A stretch of DNA of 39,813 nt, from the NCBI GenBank assembly GCA_011109175.1, contig RDEW01000049.1, forward strand, positions 23,480 to 63,292. Direction: 5' to 3'. Within the stretch, counting starts at the first letter, position 1; each line of letters starts with the position of its first letter. The notes under the pieces are model-generated. The model was not told where the DNA came from and did no database searches. It saw nothing but the letters and a program-made list of their open reading frames with translations. The translations under genes and the position numbers were made by a program. Origin of the DNA: Dicyema japonicum (taxonomy: Eukaryota; Dicyemida; Rhombozoa; Dicyemidae). This document shows, one piece after another, positions 9,991-20,767 of this stretch.

Positions 9991-10480
9991 ATCGGCCTAC
10001 AAATGAGGTAATCGTTGACTCTATCGAAAAATGGTGATTTTAAATCCCCAAAACATCCACACAAAGACACGGTGGAAGAAATGACAATCCAACTTTACCC
10101 GATCTGTCAATTTTTTCTCAAAGATTGCCCAGGTAATTTCACGGAACGTCTCGTACGACTCCCATAGTGATCATATTCCAAATATACTAAAGTTGATTCA
10201 AAGTTCACGCAGGGACAGAACAACCTCCAAGAACTACAAAAAAGCAGACTGCCAATTTTCAAGCTCACCTAATGGGATTTGATCCTTGCACGTTGATTCC
10301 ATCGACAGGGTAGTGGACCGTTTAAATCGAGTAATTTCCTAGCAGAAAAGCTGTTTGTTCCTCGAGAAGTGTATAAATGCTATAACACTACGTCTGACTC
10401 CGAAACTCGCTTCTTTATAAAGAAGAGGAGATGAACCGGCACTGGAGATGAGCTAACCCCCTTACCTTTTCTCCCTGAAG
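9991..10480. other. Probable LINE-derived DNA, decayed
   Basis: The composition is less AT-rich than its left flank and continues smoothly into the LINE remnant that follows. No individual domain can be read in this part. Confidence 0.35.
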
Positions 10481-11400
10481 AATACAAAATGCTTGAACCT
10501 AAGAATCACAACCCTCATCAAAAAAAGAGAAGTCTTGGGACCAACTCTTATCATCAATAAAATCCACGTGACTTTTTGGAATACTATCCGCCGAATCTCC
10601 CCTTCTCCCAATATTACGGGAGTTAATGAACTGAAGCATTACGCCTCTATAAGCCACAAGGACTTTTCATAGACTCATTCCTGTCGCCTACGTAACTTGG
10701 TATCAAAAACAACCACGTGGGTCGGACTCTACGCATACCGAGGTTACACTAGCAATAAGTTCCACGGAGAGGTCCCATACGTGTGGTCTCGATGGTATCC
10801 CTAGAATTCTACTAAAGTATCTTGGGGAGATTGCAATCAGATCCATTACCTCTATTTTTAATCTCCCCTCACACACTAACGTTTCCCTAGCAAAGGAAGA
10901 ACTCGCATATTATGCCTGCCTCAAAATTAAAAAACCGGAAGCCTCTCCTTCACCTTACCCCCCGATATCCCTGACGTGCTTATATCTCATTTGTCCTTTT
11001 GCCACTATCAGATCTGAGCGGTCTACAACAACACACTTAACCTCTTTGACAATTAAAACAGTGGATAGCTAATTTTCTTACCGGACAAAGAGGCCATCAA
11101 GTCGAGATTCCGTCACCTCCCAAATGGTGTCCCGCAAGGATCATCTTTTTCTTTAGCGTTTTGCAAAATCAGAGCTTCAGTCACATCTAAACGAACTGAG
11201 AACTTGCATAACTTCTGTGTCCCTGTGGAAATCTTCATATCTCCGTAAACTCGACATTATAAAATCATTTTTTGAATTCCATGACCCTGTCGTCACAAGA
11301 ATGCGCTGCGGCCCATAATCAGCTCATAAAGCCGACGGTAGAGTACGCTTGTGTCTCAGAGGCTTATAGAGTTCAGATAGATTCTCCAGGAGGGAAATGG
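10481..11400 (+). pseudogene. Decayed LINE reverse transcriptase (jockey/CR1-like)
   Basis: In shifting frames the plus strand reads DGIPRILLKYLGEIAI (RT start motif, about 10790-10840), YPPISLTCLY (about 10960), and LPNGVPQGSSFS (about 11120). The last corresponds to the GVPQGSxLSP motif of RT. LIKPTVEYA near 11330 matches the C-terminal region of such ORFs. Multiple stops and frame changes show it is inactive. It lies upstream of the homeobox gene and reads in the same direction. Confidence 0.65.
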
Positions 11401-12107
11401 TCTGCTTAACTAATTTCCCTGCTCAGCTATTCCCCCACTACTTTGCCATGCGAATTATGGGTCCTGCGGCTCAGAATCCGATCTTTTCTTTCAATCGACG
11501 GTAGAAGTCGCCGAAATGCGTAAATTTAGGAAAAGTCTAACGCATCTCCCAATTCTGCGGAAAGAAAAGCGTTTTGGATTCAGAAAAGCTGTGGGTACTA
11601 TGGGGGAGCACAAAAAACCTTTCGATCCTTAAAGGATTTCCACCACTTCACTGGGGGCCTAACGACTGTAAGGATTGGATGTTTTCCTTTCGTTGTTTCA
11701 TGACGGACTTTCCAAAGATTCCACGGACCCTGACGAATGAGTATCCAACCATCCACCTTAGAAATCCAGTTATATCCGTCATTGGGGATAAAGTTATTTT
11801 TGTGAGTCCACTTGCTCGTCCTAAGCAGTCAACCTTGAGTCACCCCCATGAATATATGAAACAGTTAGCAAACATGTGTTACAACACAACAAAGAATCAA
11901 AGCCTTTATTTCCAGACAAAAAGAACAATCTCAGCATGAACAGGGGTCTATAGAATAGTGATGCGGGTACCGGAAAGTGGTGGAAACTTACTTGTATGGG
12001 TCATTTGTGATGGAGACTTTGGAAAGATGTCCTCGGTTCCTTAGGGATATTGAACTCCTTATCGGCGATCTTGTTGCCAATATAGGATTATTCACACATT
12101 TCCAGAC
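11401..12107. other. Non-coding or unassigned; contains a 121-codon ORF
   Basis: A plus-strand ORF (11574-11939) is open for 121 codons and includes HLRNPVISVIGDKVIFVS. It has no ATG at its 5' end in this frame and no family that I recognise, so it may be LINE-derived or chance. Confidence 0.3.
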
Positions 12108-12260
12108 CACGTGGGTGCAGTAAAGAAACTTTTGGAAACGAGGGCCATAATCCCGCCATTAACAGGCCACGTGGGTTTGTTAGAAGACATAGTTGGCTGA
12201 TGAAAAATGAACGAGGAATCCATAATGTGCGATAACCCCAACATTTAAAGACCACGTGGG
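12108..12260. repeat. CACGTGGG motifs upstream of the homeobox gene
   Basis: The motif rrccacgtgggt occurs at 12108, 12168 and 12253, with a further copy at about 10709. All share the extended core CCACGTGGGT, a palindromic E-box/G-box. They sit 130-280 bases upstream of the homeobox start and could be binding sites or parts of a dispersed repeat; the sequence between them is not obviously repeated. Confidence 0.5.
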
Positions 12261-12385
12261 TTTATAAAAAGGAATGGTTGGCATGGATGAGTACAATAAG
12301 AATAGTCACGCGAAACGGACGCAGGTGTCGTGCTTAATACTGAAATGTTTAAGTAAGGCAACAATTATAACTACGGCACGCAACA

Positions 12386-13285
12386 ATGGACAAGTCTCAC
12401 TATTATAACACTCACATGTCCACAATTTCTGAGCCTGACAGCCAGTCATTAAATGGTTATTATCACAAATTATATTTAATTTTCTTATAAATTGCTTAGA
12501 TTTCCCCAAACATGACGGGAATCGACTCAATTATTACCGCTGCTGGAAAAATTCATCTTTCCCTTCGACCTCACATAATTTTTACTACACGTGGGAACCT
12601 CAACCGAACTACGTGGGACAATATTTTGAGGATACTCCCTATTCTTACACGAAATTTGAAAAAAATACTTACCCCCATAAACTTCATCATAAGGACGCCG
12701 TTTTGGGGGATAAGGGACCTTATTTTTACCAGCAAAATAACCCCCAAAATGAGTTTTACAGTCAGAGACCAGATCCTTTCGTCCCCCTGCCTTATGCTCA
12801 CCAAATTTTTACTGAAAATGACAAAAACTCGTGCGAGGATGAAAGCCCCAAGTCATGTACTCTCAGGCCTTATTTGTAGACAAATATGAAACCAAAAATA
12901 AAAGTAGTCATGGAAAAATAAAGAAGCAGCGGAAGCCCAGGACCATATTTACGGCCTACCAACTCGAGCAGCTTTCCAAAGCGTACAGGAACTCGAAATA
13001 TCTCCAACTTTCTGAAAGAGCCTCTCTCGCGAACAGTCTGGGGTTAACCCAAACTCAAGTTTTGTTGGAATGTGAGGTCTATAGGTGAAGATTTGGTATC
13101 AGAACAGACGATCAAAGGTTAAGAAGATGTCTGCCGTAGAAGAGACCGAAGACCAGAACCTCCATCCAATGTACGAGACCTACTCAAACCAAAATAAGGA
13201 AATTTATGATTCTCGATTCCAATACAACGACAAATATTACTATAATGGAGACAAAAACAGTGATTTTTACCACAACTACATTTAA
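12386..13285 (+). CDS. Dlx (Distal-less)-like homeodomain transcription factor
   Basis: Four exons (12386-12455, 12500-12856, 12880-13058, 13085-13285) with introns of 44, 23 and 26 bases encode 268 residues. The homeodomain lies at about residues 159-218: it begins QRKPRTIFTAYQLEQL, has YLQLSERASLANSLGL in the middle, then TQTQVKIWYQNRRSK. SLGLTQTQVKIWxQNRRSK is diagnostic for the Dlx class. Homeodomain position 49 is Tyr where nearly all homeodomains have Phe; Gln50 and Asn51 are kept. The third intron splits the recognition helix right before VKIW. Flanking regions are rich in Tyr and Asn. The product would bind TAATT-type DNA and act in development. The first exon depends on an unusually long 44-base intron and is the least certain part. 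Confidence 0.87.
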
Positions 13286-13289
13286 TAAA
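13284..13289 (+). promoter_or_regulatory. Poly(A) signal AATAAA overlapping the homeobox stop codon
   Basis: The stop TAA (13283-13285) is followed without spacing by the rest of AATAAA, suggesting a very short 3' UTR, in keeping with compact genes elsewhere in the window. Confidence 0.45.
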
Positions 13290-13472
13290 CCCGGGTTTAA
13301 TGATTCCTTAATAAATCACGTCTCGTGCTGTTCAAAATATAATAGAAGTTTAAAGATAATCACAAAGTTCATCAGATAGTGCATCACTGTCCGGTCATTA
13401 CTCCTAATCTTTAAAGTGAGGTCGATCTGTGCTTTAATCATTACTTCCTCACTTATCCTTTTGTATTCTCGC

Positions 13473-13830
13473 ACGTGGATGCCTCATTAAATATTTGTTC
13501 TATTATGGTTAGGTCATCTGACCACGTGGATATCATAGAAACTATCTAATAGCTTATTATGGAGACCTCACGATGAGAGGTGTTCACGTGGATCTTTTTG
13601 AGAGTGAATAGCCCATATTATTGATATCTCACAAGATAGAGGTGATCACGTATGTCTCTATGAGAATGTCTAATCTCTTATTACAGCTGAAGATGGTGGA
13701 ACTAGTCACGAAACTCTCTTGCTCAATCTATTCCTATCGTCCACGTGGACTGTATTGTAAAAAAGGCTGCAAGTTAGAATTTTGAGATTAGAAAAACATG
13801 GATAATCTTTATTGAGACTGCACGTGATTA
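13473..13830. repeat. Degenerate ~60-base array with CACGTGGA motifs
   Basis: CACGTG or one-base variants occur at 13473, 13523, 13585, 13647, 13707, 13742 and 13821, mostly 50-62 bases apart, with partly similar spacers (for example gagaggtg and gatagaggtg). A further copy is at 14045. This looks like a diverged minisatellite downstream of the homeobox gene, comparable with the clean 51-base array at 21490-21910. Confidence 0.5.
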
Positions 13831-14169
13831 TAGTATTATTTTGATGTCGCTAATAATACTAAAGTTATTTGTGCCTAACTAAGACTTTCAAGAGATCCTC
13901 TAAGGGTTTTTAAATTCTAGATTATGGTTTCCATAACAATTTCACATTACAAATGTTTATCAGGCCATAATAATATAATTTATCACTTATTATATCACTT
14001 ACTGAGAATCCAATTCCAAGACAGCATTCATGATACATGGAGACCACGTGGATTCCTGTTGCGTCCATGTTAGAAATACAAAGACCATACAGGAAAGTAA
14101 AAATATTTGGAAATGGTATAGATTATTGTAATAATGATTTCTAATTTTAAGTTATTCAGCGAATTAATT
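13831..14169. other. AT-rich intergenic DNA
   Basis: Apart from one gaccacgtggat motif at 14043-14054 I see no feature. Confidence 0.4.
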
Positions 14170-14455
14170 GTGGTGCTTCGTGGCTGATTGGTTGAAGTTT
14201 CTGTTTGTTCGTCTGTTTCTCCTCTCTCTTCATATCAGAGTGGCGTCATGTGATCCACCTGTCTAGGTGGCGTCCAGTGCCAAACTGGCACGAAAAAAGA
14301 TCATTTGCTCTCCCCCACTCCACTGGGTAGGTTTCCACAGCTGCAAATTTCGGATGGACTTTGTTTCTGTAGAAGTGGTAACTGGATACAATTAATTAGT
14401 TATTTACGTTAACTTCTTTCTCGGTTTATCTGGGGTTAATAAATAATTAAATAAA
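14170..14455 (+). mobile_element. Short structured non-autonomous retroelement, copy B
   Basis: The core 14235-14450 matches copy A (6301-6545). The stems are ccacct-gtct-aggtgg and gtgcca-aac-tggcac; the latter is one pair longer than in copy A. An extra 5' part, gtggctgattggttgaag, recurs inverted at about 17940-17985. The 3' end is gggttaataaataatt. YIPF6 starts 44 bases downstream. Confidence 0.6.
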
Positions 14456-14498
14456 TCGAATTAATTAAATTAAATTAAAATAATTTCAAACAAAATAT

Positions 14499-15242
14499 AT
14501 GGAGAGTATAGTTGGTCTTTTAATCTACATTCTAGGGAGGCTCAGAACTTTCACTGGAAGGTCATATTAACGTCACAGATGTCAGATTGGACTCAATCAA
14601 TACTATCAATGAACCAGTATCCAGCACAATTGTAAGATTTCAAATCCCCTAGAATATCCTAGAAAAGGGACCTTAAGTCCATCGGAGACAAACTCATCAA
14701 CGTCCTTATACCTCGGAAAAACCGTCGTTTGCTTTACGACTGGGATCTTTGGGGACCTCTTTTCATTTGCATTGTCCTGTCCGTGTAAACCTCATATAAA
14801 CAACCCCAGTGTCCTCCATGAATCAAACCAAGGCTTAAAAGCTGGTAGTGGACCAGAGTTTACCCAGGTCTTTATCCTCTTCGTCCTTGGATCTCTTCTG
14901 GCCACATTAAACATGAAGTTACTCCAGTCCAAAATGTTTGATGTAACCTTATGTGAAGATCTGTCTTCCAGTCGTTGTGTGTGCTGGGGTACTGTGCCCT
15001 CCCCCTCACATTTGCGGCTATTTTATGCATTCCTATGCTGTACTCTGCCAGTCTGTTCTTCCTTAGACTTTTCTTTGTGCTCTGTGGGATTGCTTGGAGC
15101 TCGTATGGTTGCCTTTGGTGTTATTTAAGCTTCGATGGCGTTTTTGAGTGACTTTCACTACCCGGACAAGGCTGTCTTGGCTGTTTACCCTATTTGTCTG
15201 TTTTACTGTGTTATGGGATGGGTCGTCGTTTGTCGCTCATAA
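14499..15242 (+). CDS. yipf6: YIPF6-like Yip1-domain protein
   Basis: Six exons (14499-14510, 14536-14631, 14663-14784, 14810-14935, 14959-15107, 15130-15242) with introns of 25, 31, 25, 23 and 22 bases encode 205 residues. Family landmarks appear in order: INEPVSSTIKRDLKSIGDK, LIPRKNRRLLYDWDLWGPLF, GPEFTQVFILF, SVFQSLCVLGYCALPLT and DKAVLAVYPICLFY. Several hydrophobic segments fit the multispanning Yip1 fold. YIPF proteins are Golgi/ER membrane proteins that interact with Rab GTPases and trafficking machinery. The first exon codes for only four residues. Naming to YIPF6 rather than another YIPF rests on the DWDLWGPL and QSLCVLGYC motifs. Confidence 0.9.
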
Positions 15243-15417
15243 TTAGTCCTGATTCATTTGAAATATGCTTATTTATTGACTTTGTGGTGGATGGGTGCTC
15301 GTAAGAGTCTCGGTTTGATGTGGTTTGGGAGAGGTTGAAGATTTGGCTTGTGCTAGATATGGTCTCCTTGATTAGAGAATTTTTGGTGTTCTAAGAGTTG
15401 ATGTGTCTTTTTTTAGA

Positions 15418-16183
15418 NNNNNNNNNNNNNNNNNNNNNNNNNNNNNNNNNNNNNNNNNNNNNNNNNNNNNNNNNNNNNNNNNNNNNNNNNNNNNNNNNNN
15501 NNNNNNNNNNNNNNNNNNNNNNNNNNNNNNNNNNNNNNNNNNNNNNNNNNNNNNNNNNNNNNNNNNNNNNNNNNNNNNNNNNNNNNNNNNNNNNNNNNNN
15601 NNNNNNNNNNNNNNNNNNNNNNNNNNNNNNNNNNNNNNNNNNNNNNNNNNNNNNNNNNNNNNNNNNNNNNNNNNNNNNNNNNNNNNNNNNNNNNNNNNNN
15701 NNNNNNNNNNNNNNNNNNNNNNNNNNNNNNNNNNNNNNNNNNNNNNNNNNNNNNNNNNNNNNNNNNNNNNNNNNNNNNNNNNNNNNNNNNNNNNNNNNNN
15801 NNNNNNNNNNNNNNNNNNNNNNNNNNNNNNNNNNNNNNNNNNNNNNNNNNNNNNNNNNNNNNNNNNNNNNNNNNNNNNNNNNNNNNNNNNNNNNNNNNNN
15901 NNNNNNNNNNNNNNNNNNNNNNNNNNNNNNNNNNNNNNNNNNNNNNNNNNNNNNNNNNNNNNNNNNNNNNNNNNNNNNNNNNNNNNNNNNNNNNNNNNNN
16001 NNNNNNNNNNNNNNNNNNNNNNNNNNNNNNNNNNNNNNNNNNNNNNNNNNNNNNNNNNNNNNNNNNNNNNNNNNNNNNNNNNNNNNNNNNNNNNNNNNNN
16101 NNNNNNNNNNNNNNNNNNNNNNNNNNNNNNNNNNNNNNNNNNNNNNNNNNNNNNNNNNNNNNNNNNNNNNNNNNNNNNNNNNN
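15418..16183. other. Assembly gap of 766 N
   Basis: A run of N separates YIPF6 from the minus-strand ORF to its right. Long ORFs reported through it are artefacts of unknown bases. Confidence 0.99.
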
Positions 16184-16749
16184 TATATTGCAGAATTTAG
16201 TCCCGACAAAACATTAACTCTGACATACTTTCTCTGAATTTTGGGTGTTGGTTTTCGAGTATCCCTCGGAATTGACTTAATTTTCTCAATTTGTACTTTT
16301 TGTTCCTCAAGGCAATTTCTGAAGGTGGAAATTTCCACATTAGTATTATTTTGCACTTTGAAACATTCGCCTCCTTTTACATTGTTATTCCGATTTTCAG
16401 GTTTCAGTATCTTTTTTAGCTGACATAGACTGGAACTCTTGGAGTACTTTTCATTGAACTTTTTGAGTACGAGGTTCCAGCCACCTCTAGGTATCCTTCC
16501 AAATCTTTGTTCAAGAAAAATCTGAGATACCCACTCAGCTTCAGAGACACAGTGGACCTCTTCAATAATGGCAGATAATGAATGCAAGTTGGTTTTGGAC
16601 CAAATATTCCCAGCGATGTTGATATTAGTTCTTGTGACATTATCCAGCCCCACAGACGACGGTCCTGCTTCTACTATACTATCTTCTTTATTTGATTTTG
16701 CAGGAAGGCCCATAGGATTCGATTTCTCGGTATGATTAGAAACGGACAT
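16184..16749 (-). CDS. Unidentified protein, N-terminal part running into the gap
   Basis: ATG at 16749-16747 opens 188 codons without a stop down to the gap edge. The protein is hydrophilic. Around residues 60-110 it reads SEAEWVSQIFLEQRFGRIP, RGGWNLVLKKFNEKYSK and SSSLCQLKKIL, a W...F...QL spacing reminiscent of a Myb/SANT-like helix-turn-helix, followed by a basic tail. It could be a transcriptional regulator or the N-terminal ORF of a mobile element. The 3' part is hidden by the gap and introns are not excluded. I do not recognise the family. Confidence 0.55.
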
Positions 16750-17214
16750 GTCAACACCACAACAACTATAAATTATTAATTATTATTTATATAATAATGA
16801 AAATATAATATGGGTAACCTATATATTAAATTAAACCAACACGTGCAAGTAGCATGCTTGTGGTGGTACTTTAAAGTATTTTTATTTGTCAACGAAAATA
16901 TATATCGTGTCTGTTTATAATGTTGGAATATTGTTTACCAGAATGTTTTATTAAATGTTTTGTTAATCTTCAAATGTTTTATTTAAGCATTATTTATTCA
17001 GACAAGTTTATTCTATTCTTCATATTGTGAAATATTGTCTATTTATTCACATAACTCCAGGAAGGTAACCAACAAGGTTTCCCTTATTGTCCTTGCCATC
17101 ATGTCCTCATCCATGGACTCAACTGCCTTCCGTAAGTGTCTCTTTTGCATACGTAAAAAGAAAAAGAACGTAATTTGGAAGAACATCGTTGATTACCTGT
17201 TTTTTGATATAACT
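16750..17214. other. AT-rich intergenic DNA
   Basis: Only short ORFs are present (for example 17035-17217) without recognisable content. Confidence 0.4.
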
Positions 17215-17345
17215 TGAGGAATTGGCAGACCACTCTTCTAAAGGACGCAGAGGGGTGAAGTTCAAACGGTTCTCTTTAGTGCATAACTTGCACCGGGCGC
17301 CACCACAACAACAGGTGAACCGCGTGCAGCCACGCTAAAATTTCA
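17215..17345 (-). mobile_element. 5'-end fragment of the 2A-bearing LINE family
   Basis: The minus strand reads TCCCGGARCKLCTKENRLNF, matching TCCGGAQCKLCMEENRSTF in the longer element at 22080-24050. DNA identity covers the start of the element (gcgtgg...ggtggcgcc) through EEWSANSS. It is cut off before the position of the 2A motif. The conserved CxxC spacing in two copies suggests a real N-terminal peptide. Confidence 0.65.
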
Positions 17346-18226
17346 AAATATCGGAGGAATCCTATATATGATATTTCAGCGAGTTTCCGTGGATGCTACA
17401 AGTGAAATGCTATGATTTGGTTCGTCATCCTCTCCCAAGAGGCTGTTTACTCCGAAGAGATGTACTTTCATTTAAAATTTTACCTGTATAAAATTAGGAG
17501 ACAAGCAGGGATCAAGGAGGTGCTCTATTTTTCGGGGGTTTTGTCTGTTGGATTATGTAAACGTGAATCTTGAATTGATTGAACCAGAAAACCACCGTCA
17601 TAGCCAGAATGAAAAATTCAGGTGATCCCGCTCAGCAGTCTTTTAATGCTCTGATTTGAAGGAAGTGGAGTCCGGGGGAACTCCTCTGGGTGGTGTTGAC
17701 TAATGGTCCTTTATGGGTATAATAGGATTATATCTGGCGCTACCAGAGATGGTGAACCACATGACACTAACAATTCAAGGTCCTGGTGACAAAAGGGAAG
17801 AGGATGAACATAAGAAACAAACAAAAATCTTCAATTCAAGTAGCCAAATATCATCATACTTACTTTGGTGCCACGTGACAATTGCAGTTATGTATTTAAT
17901 CAGTAATGTATCTTGATGTCACACTAGTAAGAAGTGGAAGAGGAACAGACAAATAGAAAACTTCAACCAATTAGCCACGCCATTAAAATATAATTTTTAT
18001 TTTAAATGGTTTATTTTTGTCAATAAATTAACTTAAATTTTAAATAAAATTAATTTGATGTTGATTAAATTCTGAAATCTGCCATTTCTCAATTTTTTCA
18101 CAAAAATTGCAGGAATCAAGAATTGCGATTTTAGAGAGTTCACTGTATTTGTCGAAAAAATTGAGAACCATGCTTTATAACTATCTCTGAGCGGCTCGGC
18201 TCGCTTGTATTTCGATTACTTTATGA
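17346..18226. other. Intergenic DNA with a retroelement fragment at 17880-17990
   Basis: Bases 17925-17990, reversed, match the head of copy B (gtggctaattggttgaag followed by a CTGTT-rich stretch). The ORF at 17713-17916 shows no domain. Nothing else is supported. Confidence 0.4.
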
Positions 18227-18480
18227 TTGCTTTCCGAATGGAGAACAAAGGTTAAGTTCTTTAATGAAAGAGGTTACTTCTTAAATTCAAGCCGGAAAAC
18301 CCTCTGTCCTATTCCCATCATTCTGGCATTCTTCAGGGATTTCAGTCCACATAGTAAATTCACAAACTTGATATTTCCAAAAGTCTTGTCGATGGCTGAA
18401 AGCTCAATGGTTAAAACAGTTAGGTTCTATTCATCTTCAGAACCATCAATGAATTCATCATTTATACGTTAGGTCCTGCA
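18227..18480 (-). pseudogene. Unidentified ORF remnant
   Basis: On the minus strand a frame runs from about 18476 to 18278 with a single TAG: INDEFIDGSEDE, stop, NLTVLTIELSAIDKTFGNIK, then FVNLLCGLKSLKNARMMGIG and QRVFRLEFKK. The even, protein-like composition suggests former coding sequence, possibly of a transposon. No family was recognised. Confidence 0.3.
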
Positions 18481-19249
18481 TTTTTTCCGAGGTCACCAAA
18501 TGGCGTACTTTGTGTCAAGATGGAGTATGACTAGGCCCTATTAGATGAGACTAAGTGTAAATATGCAACAGATAAGAGACTGCTTTGGTCTTCTTGATTA
18601 TTATAAGGAAAATTCAAATCCAATATACTCAACAAAAATGGTCGTCAGTAGGCGGGGTCAATATTATGGAATCCAAGAATAGGGATCTTGTGTATGCGAA
18701 TATTGAAATTCAAAGCAGAGATGTTTTTATTAATTCTTTTTATCATTCCACCCCTCCTCTATGGACTTGAGGGATGTTATTTCAATGGACACAGGACGCG
18801 TGTTATCTCGCTTCTTGAGAAATCGAAAATAGCAGGGATCAAAATTCCCTGTAAAAGTGGCTCTACGAGATGAAGATCGGGTATCAGAAGTAGCAGAGTA
18901 AAAGATGCCGAACTTTTAAAAAAGATGCGATCATTGACTCATGCATCGCAGTGCGAAATCAATTATAGGAGGGATCTGAGGGTAATGGACGAGAGTCCAA
19001 GCAGCAAAAAATTTCATTTCGCTGCGTTCGTCGACAAAATCTAGCCTGTCGTTGCTAAAGCCACCTTAGATACAACCGAACTTCGTAAATTTTATGGCTT
19101 CTTCCTTACCACGATATCTTCCCTGTCTCCTGAAAAAGATCCGAGTTTGTTTGGTAACTTCTCATAATATTTACGATTTATTTAAATTATAAAACTTTAT
19201 TAAAATAATTTAATTTTATTAAAAACACGTATTTAAGTTGGTAGTGTAA
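18481..19249. other. Intergenic DNA upstream of TTC4
   Basis: Several short open stretches occur on the plus strand (for example DCFGLLDYYKENSNPIYS at about 18575-18625) with stops between them. They may be relics. No gene model is supported. Confidence 0.35.
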
Positions 19250-20395
19250 ATGGAAGAACAACAAGATTATGATGATTTCTACGACCACCCACTCGTAATA
19301 AAGGAAATTGATTTGTCTAAACCACTTCACCCAGCAACTAAGGCCATTCTTGACATGAGATTTGAAGGGACTCCTCAAGGTATTCCTTATAGCCACCAAG
19401 AAATCGCCTTAAAATACAAAGATGAAGGAAATTATTTGTTTTCCAAGCGAAAATACTTGACAGCTTTAGATAATTATGAGGAGGGGATCAAATGTCCGGT
19501 ATAATGACTCATTATTCCTAGAACGAACAACTCAGTAGGGAACTATTGTGTCAGCTTTACACGAATGCCGGCATTTGCTACAGAAAATTACGTATTTATT
19601 ACCATCAACTGCTTAGTTAAGCACGAAAAGGCTATCGAATATGGTAAGAGAGTTGTCGATATGGACAAGGATAATGTAAAAGCCTTGACATTGGTTGGGT
19701 CTTCATGTCTTTCCATGTTTCGGTACGACGAAGCAGCTATGTACTTGAAATCTGCATTGGAGTTAAACCACGATGATGAAAGCCTATCCAAAATTACCAC
19801 AAGAGCGAATAATTTAAAAGTGATATAATTATTTATATAAGGTGGTTAACCACAATAGAATATTAGAGAAGATTGTGAGGGACCGCCAGTTGAAGGAAGA
19901 AGAGAAAAAAGTCGCTTTGGCAATAAAAGTAATAAAATATTATATTATAGAATCGGAAAATAAAAATTATTAATTTAAAGGATAATAATTTGCAAAACCT
20001 ATATAATCTGACGCAGCCAAAGGAAACGTTCCTCCATCACGCCTACCTGAAGGATGGGAGTCTCTATTGGCCATTAGCGTTCACCTTTGTGGAACCCGGC
20101 CTCACAAATTTTGTTGTAGACTTTGACGAAAATAGAAAGTACTATTTTGTTGTATTAGAATATCTGAGGCACTCCAGAAAATCCTATCAAGTTCACATGA
20201 GTGGGACACTGACAACAACTACACTATCGAACTAGTGGAGGTTGTTATTGTAGTGATTGGTAGATATATTGTAAGCACACTCAAAGATTGCTAAATAAGC
20301 ATGATAAATTGGTTAATATTATGGAAGGGATTAGTATTTTGGATGGTATTGTGGAATTTATAGTTTTATCGGTTAATTCTAATTTTCGCTTATAA
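19250..20395 (+). CDS. ttc4: TTC4/Cns1-type TPR co-chaperone of Hsp90
   Basis: Seven exons (19250-19498, 19522-19591, 19617-19819, 19842-19928, 19951-20148, 20178-20240, 20264-20395) with introns of 23, 25, 22, 22, 29 and 23 bases encode 333 residues. The N-terminus DDFYDHPLVIKEID is the typical TTC4 start. Three TPRs follow: ALKYKDEGNYLFSKRKYLTA, QLYTNAGICYRKL and AIEYGKRVVDMDKDNVKALT. A basic helix comes next, then the TTC4 wheel domain: DGSLYWPLAFTFVEPG, SSSHEWDTDNNYTIELVE and LLNKHDKLVNIMEGISILDG. TTC4 binds the C-terminal EEVD of Hsp90/Hsp70. It is slightly shorter than the vertebrate protein (about 387 residues). The splice sites in the last third were chosen because they restore the family's WD...Y...L pattern. 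Confidence 0.9.
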
Positions 20396-20767
20396 AATAT
20401 TTTTGGGCGGTTTTTGTGAGCTGCACCTTTGCGCCGGTTGTGGATGTTGACAGGTTTAATTGATAGCGGCCATAAAATATCTTTAATCTTTGATTTCTTG
20501 GATTACCCTATCAGGCTTTATTCGCAAGCAGAAACATACTCCAGTTGACAAGAACAGTGGGGATTGTGACCAGACCTTGGGAAAATATGGTAGATCGCTA
20601 TGGTCACAGAAGTGCATTCCCTATTAAGTTGACGACTCATTTAGTCTCTAGAGGGATTGAGAGGAGCGAATGGTCTACAGGGACGAGTATTTTATAAGTT
20701 TCCTTCGTTCGGAAAAAATGGGATTTGGATAGTCAGAATGAGCTGTCTGTTGACTAGTTGAGGCAGT
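20396..20767. other. Probable LINE-derived DNA
   Basis: No complete domain can be read, but the region continues into the LINE C-terminus downstream in the same orientation. Confidence 0.3.

Noticed and set aside
12571-12804. Minus-strand and alternative plus-frame ORFs over the homeobox gene
   Set aside because: They are shadows of homeobox exon 2, whose frame is fixed by the homeodomain.
15391-16749. A 452-codon minus-strand ORF and two plus-strand ORFs across the N run
   Set aside because: Unknown bases were read as open codons. Only 16184-16749 has real sequence support.
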